A program made the position numbers and the translations under genes. From Arthrobacter ramosus (GTDB lineage Bacteria; Actinomycetota; Actinomycetes; Actinomycetales; Micrococcaceae), in NCBI RefSeq assembly GCF_039535095.1, contig NZ_BAAAWN010000001.1, positions 868,001 to 932,000 on the forward strand: a DNA stretch of 64,000 nucleotides. The letters are read 5' to 3'. Below the pieces are notes generated by a model. The model was not told where the DNA came from and made no database searches. It was given only the letters and a program-made list of their open reading frames with translations. Below, in pieces: positions 45,682 through 55,900 of the stretch. Position 1 is the stretch's first letter. The number at the start of each line of letters is the position of its first letter.

Positions 45682-46088
45682 GAGCCGATGAGTGGGCTCA
45701 GGAGCTGGCAGAGACTGTTGCACATGGGTGGAGTGGTCTTGCGACCATGACCGTGGCGGCGTGCGCTAATGCCGCTGCGAGTGAAGAGGTCATCGCAACT
45801 GCAAGGAAAACCGTAGCGGCAGCAGGCTGGGACTTCTATGAGATCGACGCGCGCAGTACTTTCGGCGACCCGGCTCGGTTACAGGACGCCGGCTACGTGA
45901 TCCTGCGTGACATTCGTGTGCCCCTACGAACGGGGGGTGGTGCTAGTAAGCGCATTCCAACATCTGATCCAGAGGAGCCTTCCGATAGGGATTGCCGTTC
46001 GCCAGTCAGCCGCAAGATTCTGTTCACTTGCTCGGCCTGTGGCATGCGAGCATGGTCCGTGGAACACATATCTTGGAAGGGAATATAG
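45678..46088 (+). CDS. Unknown protein of the coupled cassette
   Basis: A 136-aa protein, not recognised. The first 75 residues are folded-looking and mixed (VAHGWSGLATMTVAACANAA, GWDFYEIDARSTFGDPARLQ). The C-terminal part has a single CxxC (FTCSACGMRAWS) that could bind zinc with other residues. The start GTG overlaps the previous stop and the stop codon touches the ATG of the next gene, so three genes are translated as one block. No function can be assigned. Confidence 0.55.
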   Translation: MRADEWAQELAETVAHGWSGLATMTVAACANAAASEEVIATARKTVAAAGWDFYEIDARSTFGDPARLQDAGYVILRDIRVPLRTGGGASKRIPTSDPEEPSDRDCRSPVSRKILFTCSACGMRAWSVEHISWKGI

Positions 46089-46799
46089 ATGGCTGCTACG
46101 AGCGCATCCGAGTCCAAATGGGAAGACATTCCGTCGACACTTGGATTTGTCAACGTTTCCGTCAGCGTTGACGGAACTGACATGACTCCAGAGGCGAAGA
46201 AGTTGGCAGATACGTGCCTGGACTTCCTCAACAACAAGGCCCACTTGCCAGCCGTTCGGTGCGGCAATCTTGGCCGTGGAGCCGCAGCCGGCGGGGTTGC
46301 GGCAAAGCTGACTTTCGCCGTCCTCAAATTTCTGGTCGAGAAGGAACTCAAGAAGTTTCGCGATGGCGTTCGGCGCCGTTCACTTCTCTCACTCAGGCGC
46401 TCGTTGCCCAAGGTCTACATAAATCTATGGGACGAAAGAGGAAGGAATGCTGACTTCAAACGCATCATGGCTCTGCTCCCGGGCCTGAACAGGCATGTCC
46501 TTGCTGAGTTCGCTGGATACGACATCGAGTTCCTAGCCGTCAACGATTCGTCGGCGAAGCAGCACATCACCTGCCGGGCCACTGATGCAGAGCTGATGGT
46601 CGAGGATGTGGTCTTGGTCTGGAATTCGTTCCTCGAAGAGCACTCCAACAAGCAATCGATTTCTCTGATGGTGTCCCCCGGTAGATGGGGATCCGCTGCA
46701 CCCGCTTGTACGACTTACCCATCCCCTTACGACGTCCAGAAAGCTGGTCGTTCTACGCAGCCACCGACAGTAGCGCGTATGGACGACCTGCGACGTTGA
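46089..46799 (+). CDS. Unknown protein, possibly frameshifted at its end
   Basis: A 236-aa protein, not recognised. Clear coding character to about residue 200 (SVSVDGTDMTPEAKKLADTC, NLWDERGRNADFKRIMALLP, ELMVEDVVLVWNSFLEEHSN). The last about 40 residues become Pro/Thr/Ser-rich and unlike the rest. A neighbouring frame from 46685 reads more protein-like (ESWSFYAATDSSAYGRPATL), so a frameshift near 46690 is possible. No signal peptide; one weak hydrophobic helix (AAAGGVAAKLTFAVLKFLVE). Confidence 0.5.
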   Translation: MAATSASESKWEDIPSTLGFVNVSVSVDGTDMTPEAKKLADTCLDFLNNKAHLPAVRCGNLGRGAAAGGVAAKLTFAVLKFLVEKELKKFRDGVRRRSLLSLRRSLPKVYINLWDERGRNADFKRIMALLPGLNRHVLAEFAGYDIEFLAVNDSSAKQHITCRATDAELMVEDVVLVWNSFLEEHSNKQSISLMVSPGRWGSAAPACTTYPSPYDVQKAGRSTQPPTVARMDDLRR

Positions 46800-46806
46800 G
46801 CCAATA

Positions 46807-47190
46807 TTGTGCGTTCCAGGTGAAGCCACGGCTGGATGGCAGTTTGATCCCACTTTGCGAAACCGGACTGGATGTTTGGTGTGGGGATCTACGACGCGAC
46901 GGACCCCGTTCCAAGGATTCACTGGCTTAGGAGACCGTCTTGGACAACTTTGCTTCGGCGCGCCGCCACCTTCGCCCGAAAGGCCGCGTGGGAATAGCGA
47001 TCTTTCCTTGCTCGAAGAGGCGATGTTCAGCACCCGGGCGCTGTTTTTGGACGAGGTCGAAATCGAAGTTGAAACGCTACGGCGGCTGAGCGCTATCGGC
47101 CACCCCATGCCAGTTTCCGAACACGGCCACGCGGTCAATGGGATATTCGCTCATGTCTATGACCGTTGGTCACGGACCGGGATGCGCTAG
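46807..47190 (+). CDS. Unknown small protein or 3' part of a split gene
   Basis: A 127-aa frame from TTG 46807 with good coding character (GWQFDPTLRNRTGCLVWGST, FLDEVEIEVETLRRLSAIGH) and no recognised domain. The lack of a ribosome-binding site and the adjacent frame changes suggest it could be the continuation of the 46.1-46.8 kb protein in another frame. It would then be a fragment. Confidence 0.4.
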   Translation: MCVPGEATAGWQFDPTLRNRTGCLVWGSTTRRTPFQGFTGLGDRLGQLCFGAPPPSPERPRGNSDLSLLEEAMFSTRALFLDEVEIEVETLRRLSAIGHPMPVSEHGHAVNGIFAHVYDRWSRTGMR

Positions 47191-47313
47191 GGACCGGAAG
47201 CTTTAAGCGCTTTCTTCCGAATAGCTGTCGCGTCCCCTCACGAGGTCGCCGCGTTCCAACTGTAGGATTCGTATTGGCACACATGCGCTTGTTGGCGAGC
47301 TAAAGGGGGAACA

Positions 47314-47727
47314 ATGTCGAACTTGCAAAGAGAGCAGAGAAGTCTGTTCAGGCCGTTCAGGCGCTTCACGCGCATCACTCGAAAATGACGTGGAATGCCG
47401 GAACTCCAGGTATTGATCCTTGCCTGCGGGACACGCTTGTTTCCCTGAGGGGCGCTCTCAACACAATTGCGGCAACGAAATTGAAAATTGCGACTCAGGT
47501 GGATCGAAATAGCGATGTATCAGTGAGCTTGCAAATCATCTGAATCAGCAGCACACGTAGCACCTACGGGCCCGCCCCAGGATGCTTCAGTAGATGACCT
47601 CAGGCGTTCTGTGTGAATCTCGCAGACGAGGCTATGTGTTCTTGATTTAGTTTCGGCGATTACTGCCCGCGAGGCTGACGAGATCATCAGGGCCGTTGGA
47701 TGGGTTGCGAAACTTCGAGAGTCGTAG
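47314..47727 (+). pseudogene. Heavily decayed small gene
   Basis: An ATG at 47314 follows a good AAGGGGGA site, but its frame stops after 24 codons. The -1 frame gives a long helical stretch of about 75 codons (VELAKRAEKSVQAVQALHAH, LVSLRGALNTIAATKLKIAT) ending at 47541. Further coding-like pieces follow in other frames (DASVDDLRRSV; SAITAREADEIIRAVGWVAK, ending at the stop near 47725). These are best explained as one gene of about 135 codons broken by several indels and stops. Function unrecognised. The surrounding gene-free stretch reaches the SIR2 gene at 47866. Confidence 0.4.
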
Positions 47728-47865
47728 GACGCACGAGCACTGTCCGCTAATCCTCGGAAATGCACAGCCCTAACGCGGCTGTGCCCCGTGACCGTGAAGC
47801 GCGGCGAGCTCGCGCGAATGATTGATCCTTAGCAATAGCTAATATCTGGATATTGAGGAGACCTT

Positions 47866-49260
47866 GTGGGAGATGTTGACTTGGATGACGGAGGCTTGTT
47901 CTTGGTGGGGGGCGTCGTGAAGTCACGACTCACCAATGCTGACCGGCAGATTGTGCAGGATCATTTGGCATCGCTCCTCCAGGTCCACAACCTCGTCATT
48001 CTGTTCGGCTCGGGCGCTTCGTTTCATCTTGGCTCTCCGAAGACCCGAGAGCTCAAGAACAGTGCCGTGGAGGACCTGGTGAAATGCGCTGGGATGGCCC
48101 TTGATGAAACCGACCACTCACTGTTGGCTCTCCTCAACCCCACAGATAACGGCGATCTTGAGAAGCTCCTGAATGGTCTGCAACTGGCGGCGACGCTGGC
48201 TTCTCAGAGCGCCATTGAAGAGGTGACCCTAGGGTCGGGAGACGGAGCGCGAGCTTTCTTAGTCTCGGACGTGGAACAGTTACGGGACAAGATCAATGCT
48301 GCCCTGGCATTCGCATGTCGGTTGCCAGCCGATGGAGCGCAGCTCAACGCACCATACGATGAGGACCCCCTCTGGGCGCACAGGACATTCCTTTCACGTT
48401 TGGTACGCAGCCGGCGAGGTAACCTGCCTCGGCCGAAGGTCTTCACTACTAACTACGATCTCGTTATCGAGCGCTCCTTGGATCAACTCGGCTATCCTTA
48501 CATCGATGGTTTCAGCGGAACCGTGAATCGAAAGCTGAACCTGGCCTACTACGGCCTTGACTTCCACAGAGTCGAGACCTCGTCCCAAAACGTCGTTGCA
48601 CGCGCAGACAACGCGCTGTACTTGCATAAGATTCACGGAAGTCTGAACTGGCGCGCTTCGTTAGAGAAGGACGTCGCCACTGGCATCGAGTCTCTGGAAG
48701 TTTTGCAGGTCGCCGATGATTCCGCGGGGCCCGGTCAACGGGTATTGATCTATCCGACTACGGCGAAGGAAGGCGATACTCTCTCCTATCCATATTCGGA
48801 TCTCCTTCGCTTGCTGGGTGACGCGGTCCAGCAAGACGACACGGCGGTGATCTCCATAGGTTATGGTTTTGCCGACCCACACATCAATCGGATTCTGCTC
48901 CGCAGCCTTGCCACAAATCCGGCACTTAATGTTCTGGTGGCAGACCCATTCGCTGTCCTGGGAGACTCGGAGATGTCTTCTGCTCAGGCTCAAGCCGACA
49001 TTGTTGGGCGAAACCTGAAGGATGCTGGATACACGCCGAGGTCAACGGCTCTCGGCTCGCTGGCTAGCGGTGCAGACTCTCGCATTGCAGTGTTGACGGG
49101 AGAAAGTGGCAAGTTCGTCAACCTTGCCGAACTGTTGCCGGACCCTGCTCTCGGCAGCAGTTTGAGCTCACCTGCCGCAATTATCAGCCTTATCGAGTCC
49201 CTTGAACAGGCCGCGAAGGTCGTCGCTGCGCCTGCGTCTCCCGGTGGTGCCAAGGAATGA
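47866..49260 (+). CDS. SIR2-family NADase-like protein (SIR2-HerA system)
   Basis: A 464-aa SIR2-fold protein from GTG 47866 (GAGGAG upstream). It has the nucleotide loop LFGSGAS (about 46-52), the TTNYD motif (193-197) and a catalytic-type His in KIHGSLNW (about 256). GYGFADPHINRILL (about 330-343) comes next, then DP in VLVADP. In defence proteins this fold depletes NAD+ on phage infection. The stop overlaps the ATG of the HerA gene by 4 bp. SIR2 with HerA is a known anti-phage pair in which the two proteins form one large complex. Confidence 0.85.
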   Translation: MGDVDLDDGGLFLVGGVVKSRLTNADRQIVQDHLASLLQVHNLVILFGSGASFHLGSPKTRELKNSAVEDLVKCAGMALDETDHSLLALLNPTDNGDLEKLLNGLQLAATLASQSAIEEVTLGSGDGARAFLVSDVEQLRDKINAALAFACRLPADGAQLNAPYDEDPLWAHRTFLSRLVRSRRGNLPRPKVFTTNYDLVIERSLDQLGYPYIDGFSGTVNRKLNLAYYGLDFHRVETSSQNVVARADNALYLHKIHGSLNWRASLEKDVATGIESLEVLQVADDSAGPGQRVLIYPTTAKEGDTLSYPYSDLLRLLGDAVQQDDTAVISIGYGFADPHINRILLRSLATNPALNVLVADPFAVLGDSEMSSAQAQADIVGRNLKDAGYTPRSTALGSLASGADSRIAVLTGESGKFVNLAELLPDPALGSSLSSPAAIISLIESLEQAAKVVAAPASPGGAKE

Positions 49261-51314
49261 GTGAAGTTGGCGTGATCGGGCGTGTCACCTCTGTCCAAAG
49301 TACGACTCTGCGCGTCGCACTGGATGTCGGGGCAAAAGGTTTTACGAAGGTCGGTCCTGACGGCCTACATACTGTGGGAGTCGTCAATTCGTACATCACG
49401 GTTCCGGCCGGCGCGCACCGAGTAGTGGCGATCGTAACGGGGGTGCGCATCGGTCCAACTACAGACCATGGTGAACGCAGAACGCTGCGCAGCCAAGACG
49501 ATCAGAGCGGCTATGAACTCGAAGCCGCTGTCGTGGGCAGGTTTGAGGGTGAGTCGTTCAAGTCGGGACTTACGGGTTATCCACCGCTGCATGCGCCGGT
49601 CAGATCAGCAACACGGAGTGAAGTTAAGAGCATTTTCCTGCCTAAAGATGTGCCGTCCCTGCGTTTGGGAAGCTCCGCAATAGCGTCTGAGCAAGATGTC
49701 TTCCTTGACGCTAACCTTCTGCTCGGTCATCATTGCGCGGTCGTTGGTTCAACGGGTTCTGGTAAATCCTGCACGGTCACTGCTCTCATTGATGGCCTTC
49801 TTGATCATTCAATTCCTAACGGTCACATTGTCATCTTTGACGTGAACGGCGAATACGCCCAGTCGTTCGCTCCCGGGACCGGGCGGGGGAAGGCATCTCG
49901 GACGCTTGTTCTCGGCCCCAAACCAGGCCAGGACGACGGACTCTTCATCCCTCACTGGTTCATGAACAACGAGGAGCATTTGGCATTACTGAGAGCCAGC
50001 GAAGGGGTACAGGCGCCAGTTCTTCAACGGTCGATAGCCGACGCACGAGCGGCTGAAGGGTCGACGCAACAGGACGTTACCCGTCTTCAGATTATCCAGT
50101 CGGGTATCAGCATTATCGGCCAGGTTTTTGGAGACGCGAAGAACTCCGAGGAGCCCACGTACCTGCAGCTTCGCTCCATGCGTGAACTCATCGCTGACCA
50201 AGTCAGACAGGGAGGTCTCTGCAAGGTTCAGTGGCAGAACCTGCAGGTGCTCCTCGAGCACGCGATCACCAATTCTGCTGTGCGCAATGTCAAATGGTCC
50301 CTGTTGTCTGCCATTCAGAAAGATGTCCTCAGCCAGGCCTTCGCTTCGATGCGGGCGGAGATCTCAGATGCATTCGGGGTCCTTGGTATGGGTAGCGCGC
50401 AAGCGGCCCCAGATTTCGATGCACCTGTTTACTACTCGCTTCAGCAGCTTTGCGACTTTTTTCTCCCAAACCGGATCCAGCTTGAGCAGGCTAGTGATAA
50501 CAAGATCGCTGGCTACGTGGCGACACTTCAAATGCGCCTGAGCCGTCTTCTTGCTGACGGCAGGTATGACTTTATTACTCGTGTGGAGAAGCACACGGAT
50601 CCGCTCGGAAGCTATTTGAAGGCACTTATGGGTGCTGATCCAACCTCGGGCGATGTCGGGTCCGATTGGCCTGCCGCGCCCCTGTATCGGGATCAAGCAG
50701 CAGACCAGGGGACCGGCCCTTCAGTGACAATTCTGGACCTCAGCTTGGTGGCTAGCGACGTGCTGGAGAATGTCACCGCTTTGCTCGGGCGGATTCTTTT
50801 CGATTTGGCGGTGAGGAGTGATCCCCGTGCGGAGCATCCGGTCCTTCTGGTGCTGGAGGAAGCCCATCGCTTCATCCCGTCTCGTACGGAGACCAGTGGC
50901 TCTGGGAGCAGATCTACGGCCGTATTCGAACGGATTGCCAAAGAGGGACGGAAATTCGGGCTCTCATTGCTAATTGCAAGCCAGCGACCCAGTGAGCTTA
51001 GTGAGACTGTTGTGGCTCAGTGCGGTACCGTCGTGGCGCACCGCCTGACCCATGAGGCCGACCAGAACCTATTGCGACATGCGACGGCGCTGAGCTCACG
51101 CGCGTTGTTGGACCAGCTTCCCAGTCTGGCTCAGCAGCATGCGCTGGTCACCGGTGTGAGCACGGGTGTGCCCGTCGCAGTGCGGATTCGTGACGTTACA
51201 GATCCGCCTAAGAGCGATGACCCGGACTTCATCAGCATCTGGAGGGATGCTGAGAAGCTGAAATCGCTTCCTAAACATATCGACAGACTGGTTGCCGACT
51301 GGCAGGGGGAGTAG
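49257..51314 (+). CDS. herA: HerA-type ATPase of the SIR2-HerA defence system
   Basis: A 685-aa hexameric DNA-translocase-type ATPase. An N-terminal HAS-barrel-like domain (RVTSVQSTTLRVALDVGAK) precedes Walker A GSTGSGKS (about 164-171). The later motor part has Walker B LLVLEEAHRFIPS (about 537-549), KEGRKFGLSLLIASQRPSEL and an Arg-finger-like AHRLTHEADQN. These match HerA. It overlaps the SIR2 gene by 4 bp, so both are produced together. Possible functions are DNA translocation and activation of the SIR2 partner. Confidence 0.88.
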   Translation: MSEVGVIGRVTSVQSTTLRVALDVGAKGFTKVGPDGLHTVGVVNSYITVPAGAHRVVAIVTGVRIGPTTDHGERRTLRSQDDQSGYELEAAVVGRFEGESFKSGLTGYPPLHAPVRSATRSEVKSIFLPKDVPSLRLGSSAIASEQDVFLDANLLLGHHCAVVGSTGSGKSCTVTALIDGLLDHSIPNGHIVIFDVNGEYAQSFAPGTGRGKASRTLVLGPKPGQDDGLFIPHWFMNNEEHLALLRASEGVQAPVLQRSIADARAAEGSTQQDVTRLQIIQSGISIIGQVFGDAKNSEEPTYLQLRSMRELIADQVRQGGLCKVQWQNLQVLLEHAITNSAVRNVKWSLLSAIQKDVLSQAFASMRAEISDAFGVLGMGSAQAAPDFDAPVYYSLQQLCDFFLPNRIQLEQASDNKIAGYVATLQMRLSRLLADGRYDFITRVEKHTDPLGSYLKALMGADPTSGDVGSDWPAAPLYRDQAADQGTGPSVTILDLSLVASDVLENVTALLGRILFDLAVRSDPRAEHPVLLVLEEAHRFIPSRTETSGSGSRSTAVFERIAKEGRKFGLSLLIASQRPSELSETVVAQCGTVVAHRLTHEADQNLLRHATALSSRALLDQLPSLAQQHALVTGVSTGVPVAVRIRDVTDPPKSDDPDFISIWRDAEKLKSLPKHIDRLVADWQGE

Positions 51315-51878
51315 GTGCGCGCCGATGACCTGCATTTCGTGGTGCAGTCCACGGCCGGGAGGTCATTGGGGTTGAATCCCATGTCGCGCTCTGGGACAGG
51401 AAGGGTCGCGAGCTCGGGCGGCTGCACCCTTCAGTAGTCAGGCAAGGAGCATGCAAAACAATCCCATGGAAAACAGCACAATCAGGGCTTTCCGTTTCAT
51501 GACGAATATAAACGGGGAATAACCAGTGATGTACCCATCATTGAGAGCACTATCCATTGTGTGGCTGCATGGTTTCATCGTAGCGACAGAGTGAAGTCTG
51601 GACGAGGACTGGGCTCAAAAGATGTGTCAAGACGGGTGGGGTACTACCCGGAGGCTTCCTCTCCAGCGGAGGTTTAAACTACCAACTAACGGGCTTCGAA
51701 TCAGCGCCGCTCTGGGACGGCCAACCGACGCCGGAGCATCTCACACCGGGGCCCATGACTGTCTTCCAATAACTTCGTCGAAAAACAGCCGCGCAGCAAT
51801 GACGGAAGACATTTGGCCCGGAAGACGCGTCGAAACCGATACTTATGTCGACACCAAACCCAACAGTATTGGGGTAGA
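51315..51878. other. Gene-free stretch after HerA
   Basis: About 560 bp without a recognised gene. A 39-codon GTG frame begins at 51315, directly after the HerA stop, but matches nothing. The remaining frames are short and the sequence is more AT-rich around 51.5 kb. It may contain decayed sequence connected with the HNH remnant that follows. Confidence 0.35.
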
Positions 51879-52338
51879 CACATAATCGCCCTTGGCGATG
51901 CCTGACAGACCGGCGCCCAGCAATTGAGCGTGGAACAGCGCACAGCCTTCGCCAACGACCGGCTTAACCTCCAGTCCGTCGACGGTCCCACCAACAGCCG
52001 ATAGAAGGGCGACGGCGACCCAGCCAGCTCACAGGCTGCCGCCGAACAAGAGCTTCCGCTGCGATTACGTCGCCCGGCAGATCTCCCTCAAGGCCACTTA
52101 CAACCTGTGGGTCACCCAAACCGAACATGACGCCATGGCACGCGTCCAGGGTGACTGCTCGAACGAGACAGCCCCACCAACCAGAAGCCACCGGCAACGC
52201 CCGAACCCACCGGCAACGCCCGAACCCACCCCCGCCACCCCGGCACTGTGCAAGGACGGATCGCTGTCCTACTCCGCAAACCACAGCGCTCGGAGGCCGA
52301 ATTCCCGGCGGCCCTGCGGGTCTCAGCCGCGCGGCTAG
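51879..52338 (+). pseudogene. Secreted HNH endonuclease (DUF1524, GmrSD_C-like), decayed
   Basis: The frames together give the C-terminal part of this family. HIIALGDA is followed by an in-frame TGA at 51903 where Trp is normal. Next come LSVEQRTAFANDRLNLQSVD and GPTNSR, a TAG at 52002, then KGDGD. In the next frame LPPNKSFRCDYVARQISLKA, TYNLWVTQTEHDAMARV and CKDGSLSYSANHS follow. Two stops and a frameshift make it a clear pseudogene. The family's intact members are secreted nucleases in actinobacteria. The 5' half is not visible. Confidence 0.7.
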
Positions 52339-52405
52339 CCGAGGCGACGAGAAGCACGTTCAATCAATTCAGCTCGGCGCAAGAGGGATTTTGACTACTT
52401 GAAGC

Positions 52406-52966
52406 TCATCGAATTGCCGCGGCGTACGATCCTCGGTTTTGACCGAGTTTCGTTACGGGGGCCCAGGCGAGGAAATTCGAAGCCTGTACATAGTATGTGG
52501 CGGGCCAAGGCGCACCAGGCCTGATCTGGGTCGGATCCGGTGATATCAGCAGGACGGATCCGACCCAGATAGGTTCTTCCAGTGCTTCCAGCCATACGTG
52601 CTGAACGTGTCCGAAACGGTTCCAGTTAATGGTGATCCACGATCCGGTGGGTTCGAGAGCATCGATGCTGAGGACTGTGATTTCCGCCGTCGTCCGGTGA
52701 GCTCGCTTCTCCTCCTCGAGGTGGCTCCACCTTAGCTTGGCATTTGCGAGCCAGTCGCGACGGCGATGGGTCCGAAGCAACCAGATGATGCAGAGGATGA
52801 AGGTGGAGGGCAGCACGGCAGCCCAGCCAAACACTTGGACGGCATCTGGAGGCCAACTTACCGCCAGGTTCTGCAAAACGAACACCGCGCATAGCGCAAC
52901 CACCGCGCTGGCGAGAATCAGGGCGGGCGTTGCGACTTTCGGCTTGATAGCTGGATTCGAAATCAT
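52406..52966 (-). CDS. Small two-helix membrane protein downstream of the relaxase
   Basis: About 186 aa from ATG 52966 (GGGAAGG 6 bp upstream). Two membrane helices (ALILASAVVALCAVFVLQNL and VFGWAAVLPSTFILCIIWLL) precede a cytoplasmic domain of about 115 residues with many Trp (SWITINWNRFGHVQHVW). Not a known family. It lies 20 bp after the relaxase stop on the same strand and is probably co-transcribed. Its position suggests a role in transfer or in membrane targeting of the relaxase, but nothing in the sequence proves it. Confidence 0.65.
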   Translation of the reverse strand: MISNPAIKPKVATPALILASAVVALCAVFVLQNLAVSWPPDAVQVFGWAAVLPSTFILCIIWLLRTHRRRDWLANAKLRWSHLEEEKRAHRTTAEITVLSIDALEPTGSWITINWNRFGHVQHVWLEALEEPIWVGSVLLISPDPTQIRPGAPWPATYYVQASNFLAWAPVTKLGQNRGSYAAAIR

Positions 52967-52986
52967 GAGTTGCCTTCCCGACCAGT

Positions 52987-55900
52987 TTAGAGGTGCCAAC
53001 CGACATTGATAAGGCTGATGTCCTGCGCAACCGAGTCTTCTGCCCACCGGCCAGATTGTTGATGCGCGATGGAGCGGGACGCGGTCCGTTCAATGATGCG
53101 CTGAAGGTTTTCGTACTGCGATTTCCGTTCCCACTCATATTCCGCCGGAACAGGTCCCAGCGGATGCGGTGAGTTGTCGATGCCCCATCTGTCCCGGTAG
53201 GTGGAGACTCTGCCAATCACGGGGAGTGTGTCATCCAAACTCACACTTGGCGGCAGGGACCCTAGGAGGTTTTGCTTCCATTCGGGGTCATGCATCAGTG
53301 CTTCGAAGGTGACTTGGTCGGCCCTGTCTTGTATTCGCTTCTGTGCCTGGCTGATCATGCTTGCGAGATCATGACGCTCGGTGTGGATCGGCTCGGCCAG
53401 AGGATCAGGCCCGGAGGCGGGCATTCCGTTGAAGAAGCCTCGTAGCCGTGCATGGACCACGGCCGCGGCATCTTTGGCTGACGTGCTTGTCTCCAACGCC
53501 TTGGCGAGAACCCGCTGAGCACTTGGACGGCTGATGCCCGTGGACCGGCGCCAGGCTGCCACGGCCGCTCCCCACGACCGGGATTGTCGCAACTCGTCAA
53601 TCTTCCCGGGACTGTGAACCTCGAGGAACTTGGTCAGGTCCTCGGAGGCAGCAATCTGGGCGAGGTAGTCGTATTCGGCACTGAGCCGTTCCAGATTGTC
53701 GGCGGTTGATTGTTCGGCGTCGCGGATCTCGTGGGCGGTTCGTTCGGCCCCTTCAGCCGCGAGCACTTCACCTAGGATCTCCCGCCACGACGCCTGCAAG
53801 GATGGATCGAGAGGTTCGTCGTCCAGAGGGTCGTTTTCGCTGATGTACGCGTAGTTGCCTGCTCGTCCGCGGGTCATGCTCACGTACAGAAGCTCGCGGG
53901 TAAGTCTGCCCTGTGTGACGACAGTGTGGCCTGCGTCCACCGTGATGCCCTGGGAGCGATGGGCCGTTGTCGCGTATCCCAGCTCCACCGCAGATTCAAC
54001 ATAGTCGCGGTGCAGGGTGACGGTGGCCCCCGTGTCTTTGCGGACCGCAACAAGGGAACCGTCGCGCCTGCCAGTGCGTACGACGTCGAGCATGATGCCG
54101 TTACGGATGAAGTCACCATTGCTGTCCGCAACCGTGCGGTCGTTGCGGCGCGCGATGACCGTGTCGCCGCGACCGGCGCGCAGCCCGTCGCCCAGAAGGG
54201 CTGTCTGTTCGGCGTCGACAAGGCCTTGGTTCACGCGGTCGGCTTGGGCGCGTTCGTTGAGCATCCCGACGGTGTCGTTGTCCGCGGCGATCAGGATGGA
54301 CGACTTTCCGGAATGCATGTCGGATTGCCAGTTCAGATAGGCCTGGTCAATCATGTCCAGATAGGACCCGTGCCTGATTCTCTGGTGCTGGGCATAGTCG
54401 GTGATGGCGGCGACGTCCCCGGCCCGGAGCTTCAGCGATGCGTCACGTTCCCAGGCATGCTCGAACCGCCAGATGGTGCTCAACCGGCTGGTTCTGCCCT
54501 GCCGGTCCAACCAGCCGAGAACACCGCCAGCGTCAATGGCATCCAGCTGCCCAGGATCACCCACCAACAGGACCTTGGCCCCGGCATCCCTGGCCTGGTG
54601 CACCAGGGCCGACAGCTGAACGGTGGACACCATCGAGGCCTCGTCGACGACTACCAACTGGTTCGGATGGAACCGCCACCGATCCTGCTCCGCGGCCAGG
54701 CGGGTAGCTTCCTGCGCCATGCGGGTATTCGCCGCCAACGAATTGCCCAGATGCCCCTCGACGGTAAAGAAGCGCACAGCCCTATGATTGGCGCCTTCCC
54801 CCACTGACTCGTACAGCCACTTGCTGACGTTCTCCGTGACCATTGCAAGTTCACGTCCCAGAACGTCAGCGCTCGCCGCCGCCGGGGCGAGTCCGACGAC
54901 GCTGCCAGGCCCGAATTCTGCTTCCCACGCCGTTTTGATTGCGCCGAGAGTGGTGGTCTTGCCAGTGCCGGCCGGTCCGACGACGGCATCGAGCCGGTTT
55001 CCGCTCAGCAGAACCTCCGCGGCAGCGGCGCGCTGATCCTTATGCAGCCCGAATTTCCCGTGATGTTGGTAGCCGGCGAGTACCTCCATAGCGACGGTCG
55101 CGCCGACGGCCGGGCCGGCGCCATCCTTCCTTGCCGTCATGATGGCCTCCTCACAGGCAAGGGTCATCGCGTCGGTGTAGAGACGGGAGCCGTGGAAGTC
55201 GAAGACGCTTCTTTTGCCGAGGCGCAGATCCGGCTGCGCCTCCGCGGGGACGCCGTACCGGCAGTCGGTCAGGGGGACCGATTGGGCTTCTGCGGCGGTG
55301 GCCACGGCGTCGGTCAGCGCGTTGCGATCCTCCGGAGTGGCGCAGCGGATGGCGGCGCAGACCCGTTCGGCCTCGGCGAGCAGGTTCCAGCGGTTCCAGG
55401 TGGCGCGTCTGGTCGCGACCCGGTCCCGCGTGAGTGTTGCGACTCCGTAGATCCAGTCGGCGGTGAAGTCGGACGAGCGGAACGGAGCGGTCCGTGACCG
55501 CCTCACTGTGTTGGCGAGCACGAGCCGGGGGTTGAAGCCTTTGGTGGCTGCCCTTCCGCGCCACCGGGCGGAGAGCTCGTGAAGTGGCGCGATAGTGTCG
55601 GGTTTGGCTGTTCGGGTGGATAGGGTGGCCTGTTGGCGGAGCTTGATGGTGGTGGTCGCCGTTGGGGAAGTCCCGTGGTCTGTGGTCCATTCGGCCACGA
55701 GCCGGTCGGTCTCCAGCTCGATGAGGCGTGACCGGTGGGAGAATTCGCGGATCAGGCTGTCGTGGACCCCGGTCAGCTGCGCACTCGGGTTATGCGTGGT
55801 GGCTGCGGGCTCGCGGATGTCGGTGTCGGTCCCGAGGTGGCGGTGGAGGGCATCGAAGAGCAGTCCGTTGTAGTGTTCGCTGGCAGCGACGGCGGCCTTG

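Noticed and set aside
52127..52402. A 91-codon Pro/Arg-rich plus-strand frame
   Set aside because: Wrong-frame reading of the HNH nuclease remnant linker, which is Pro/Thr-rich.
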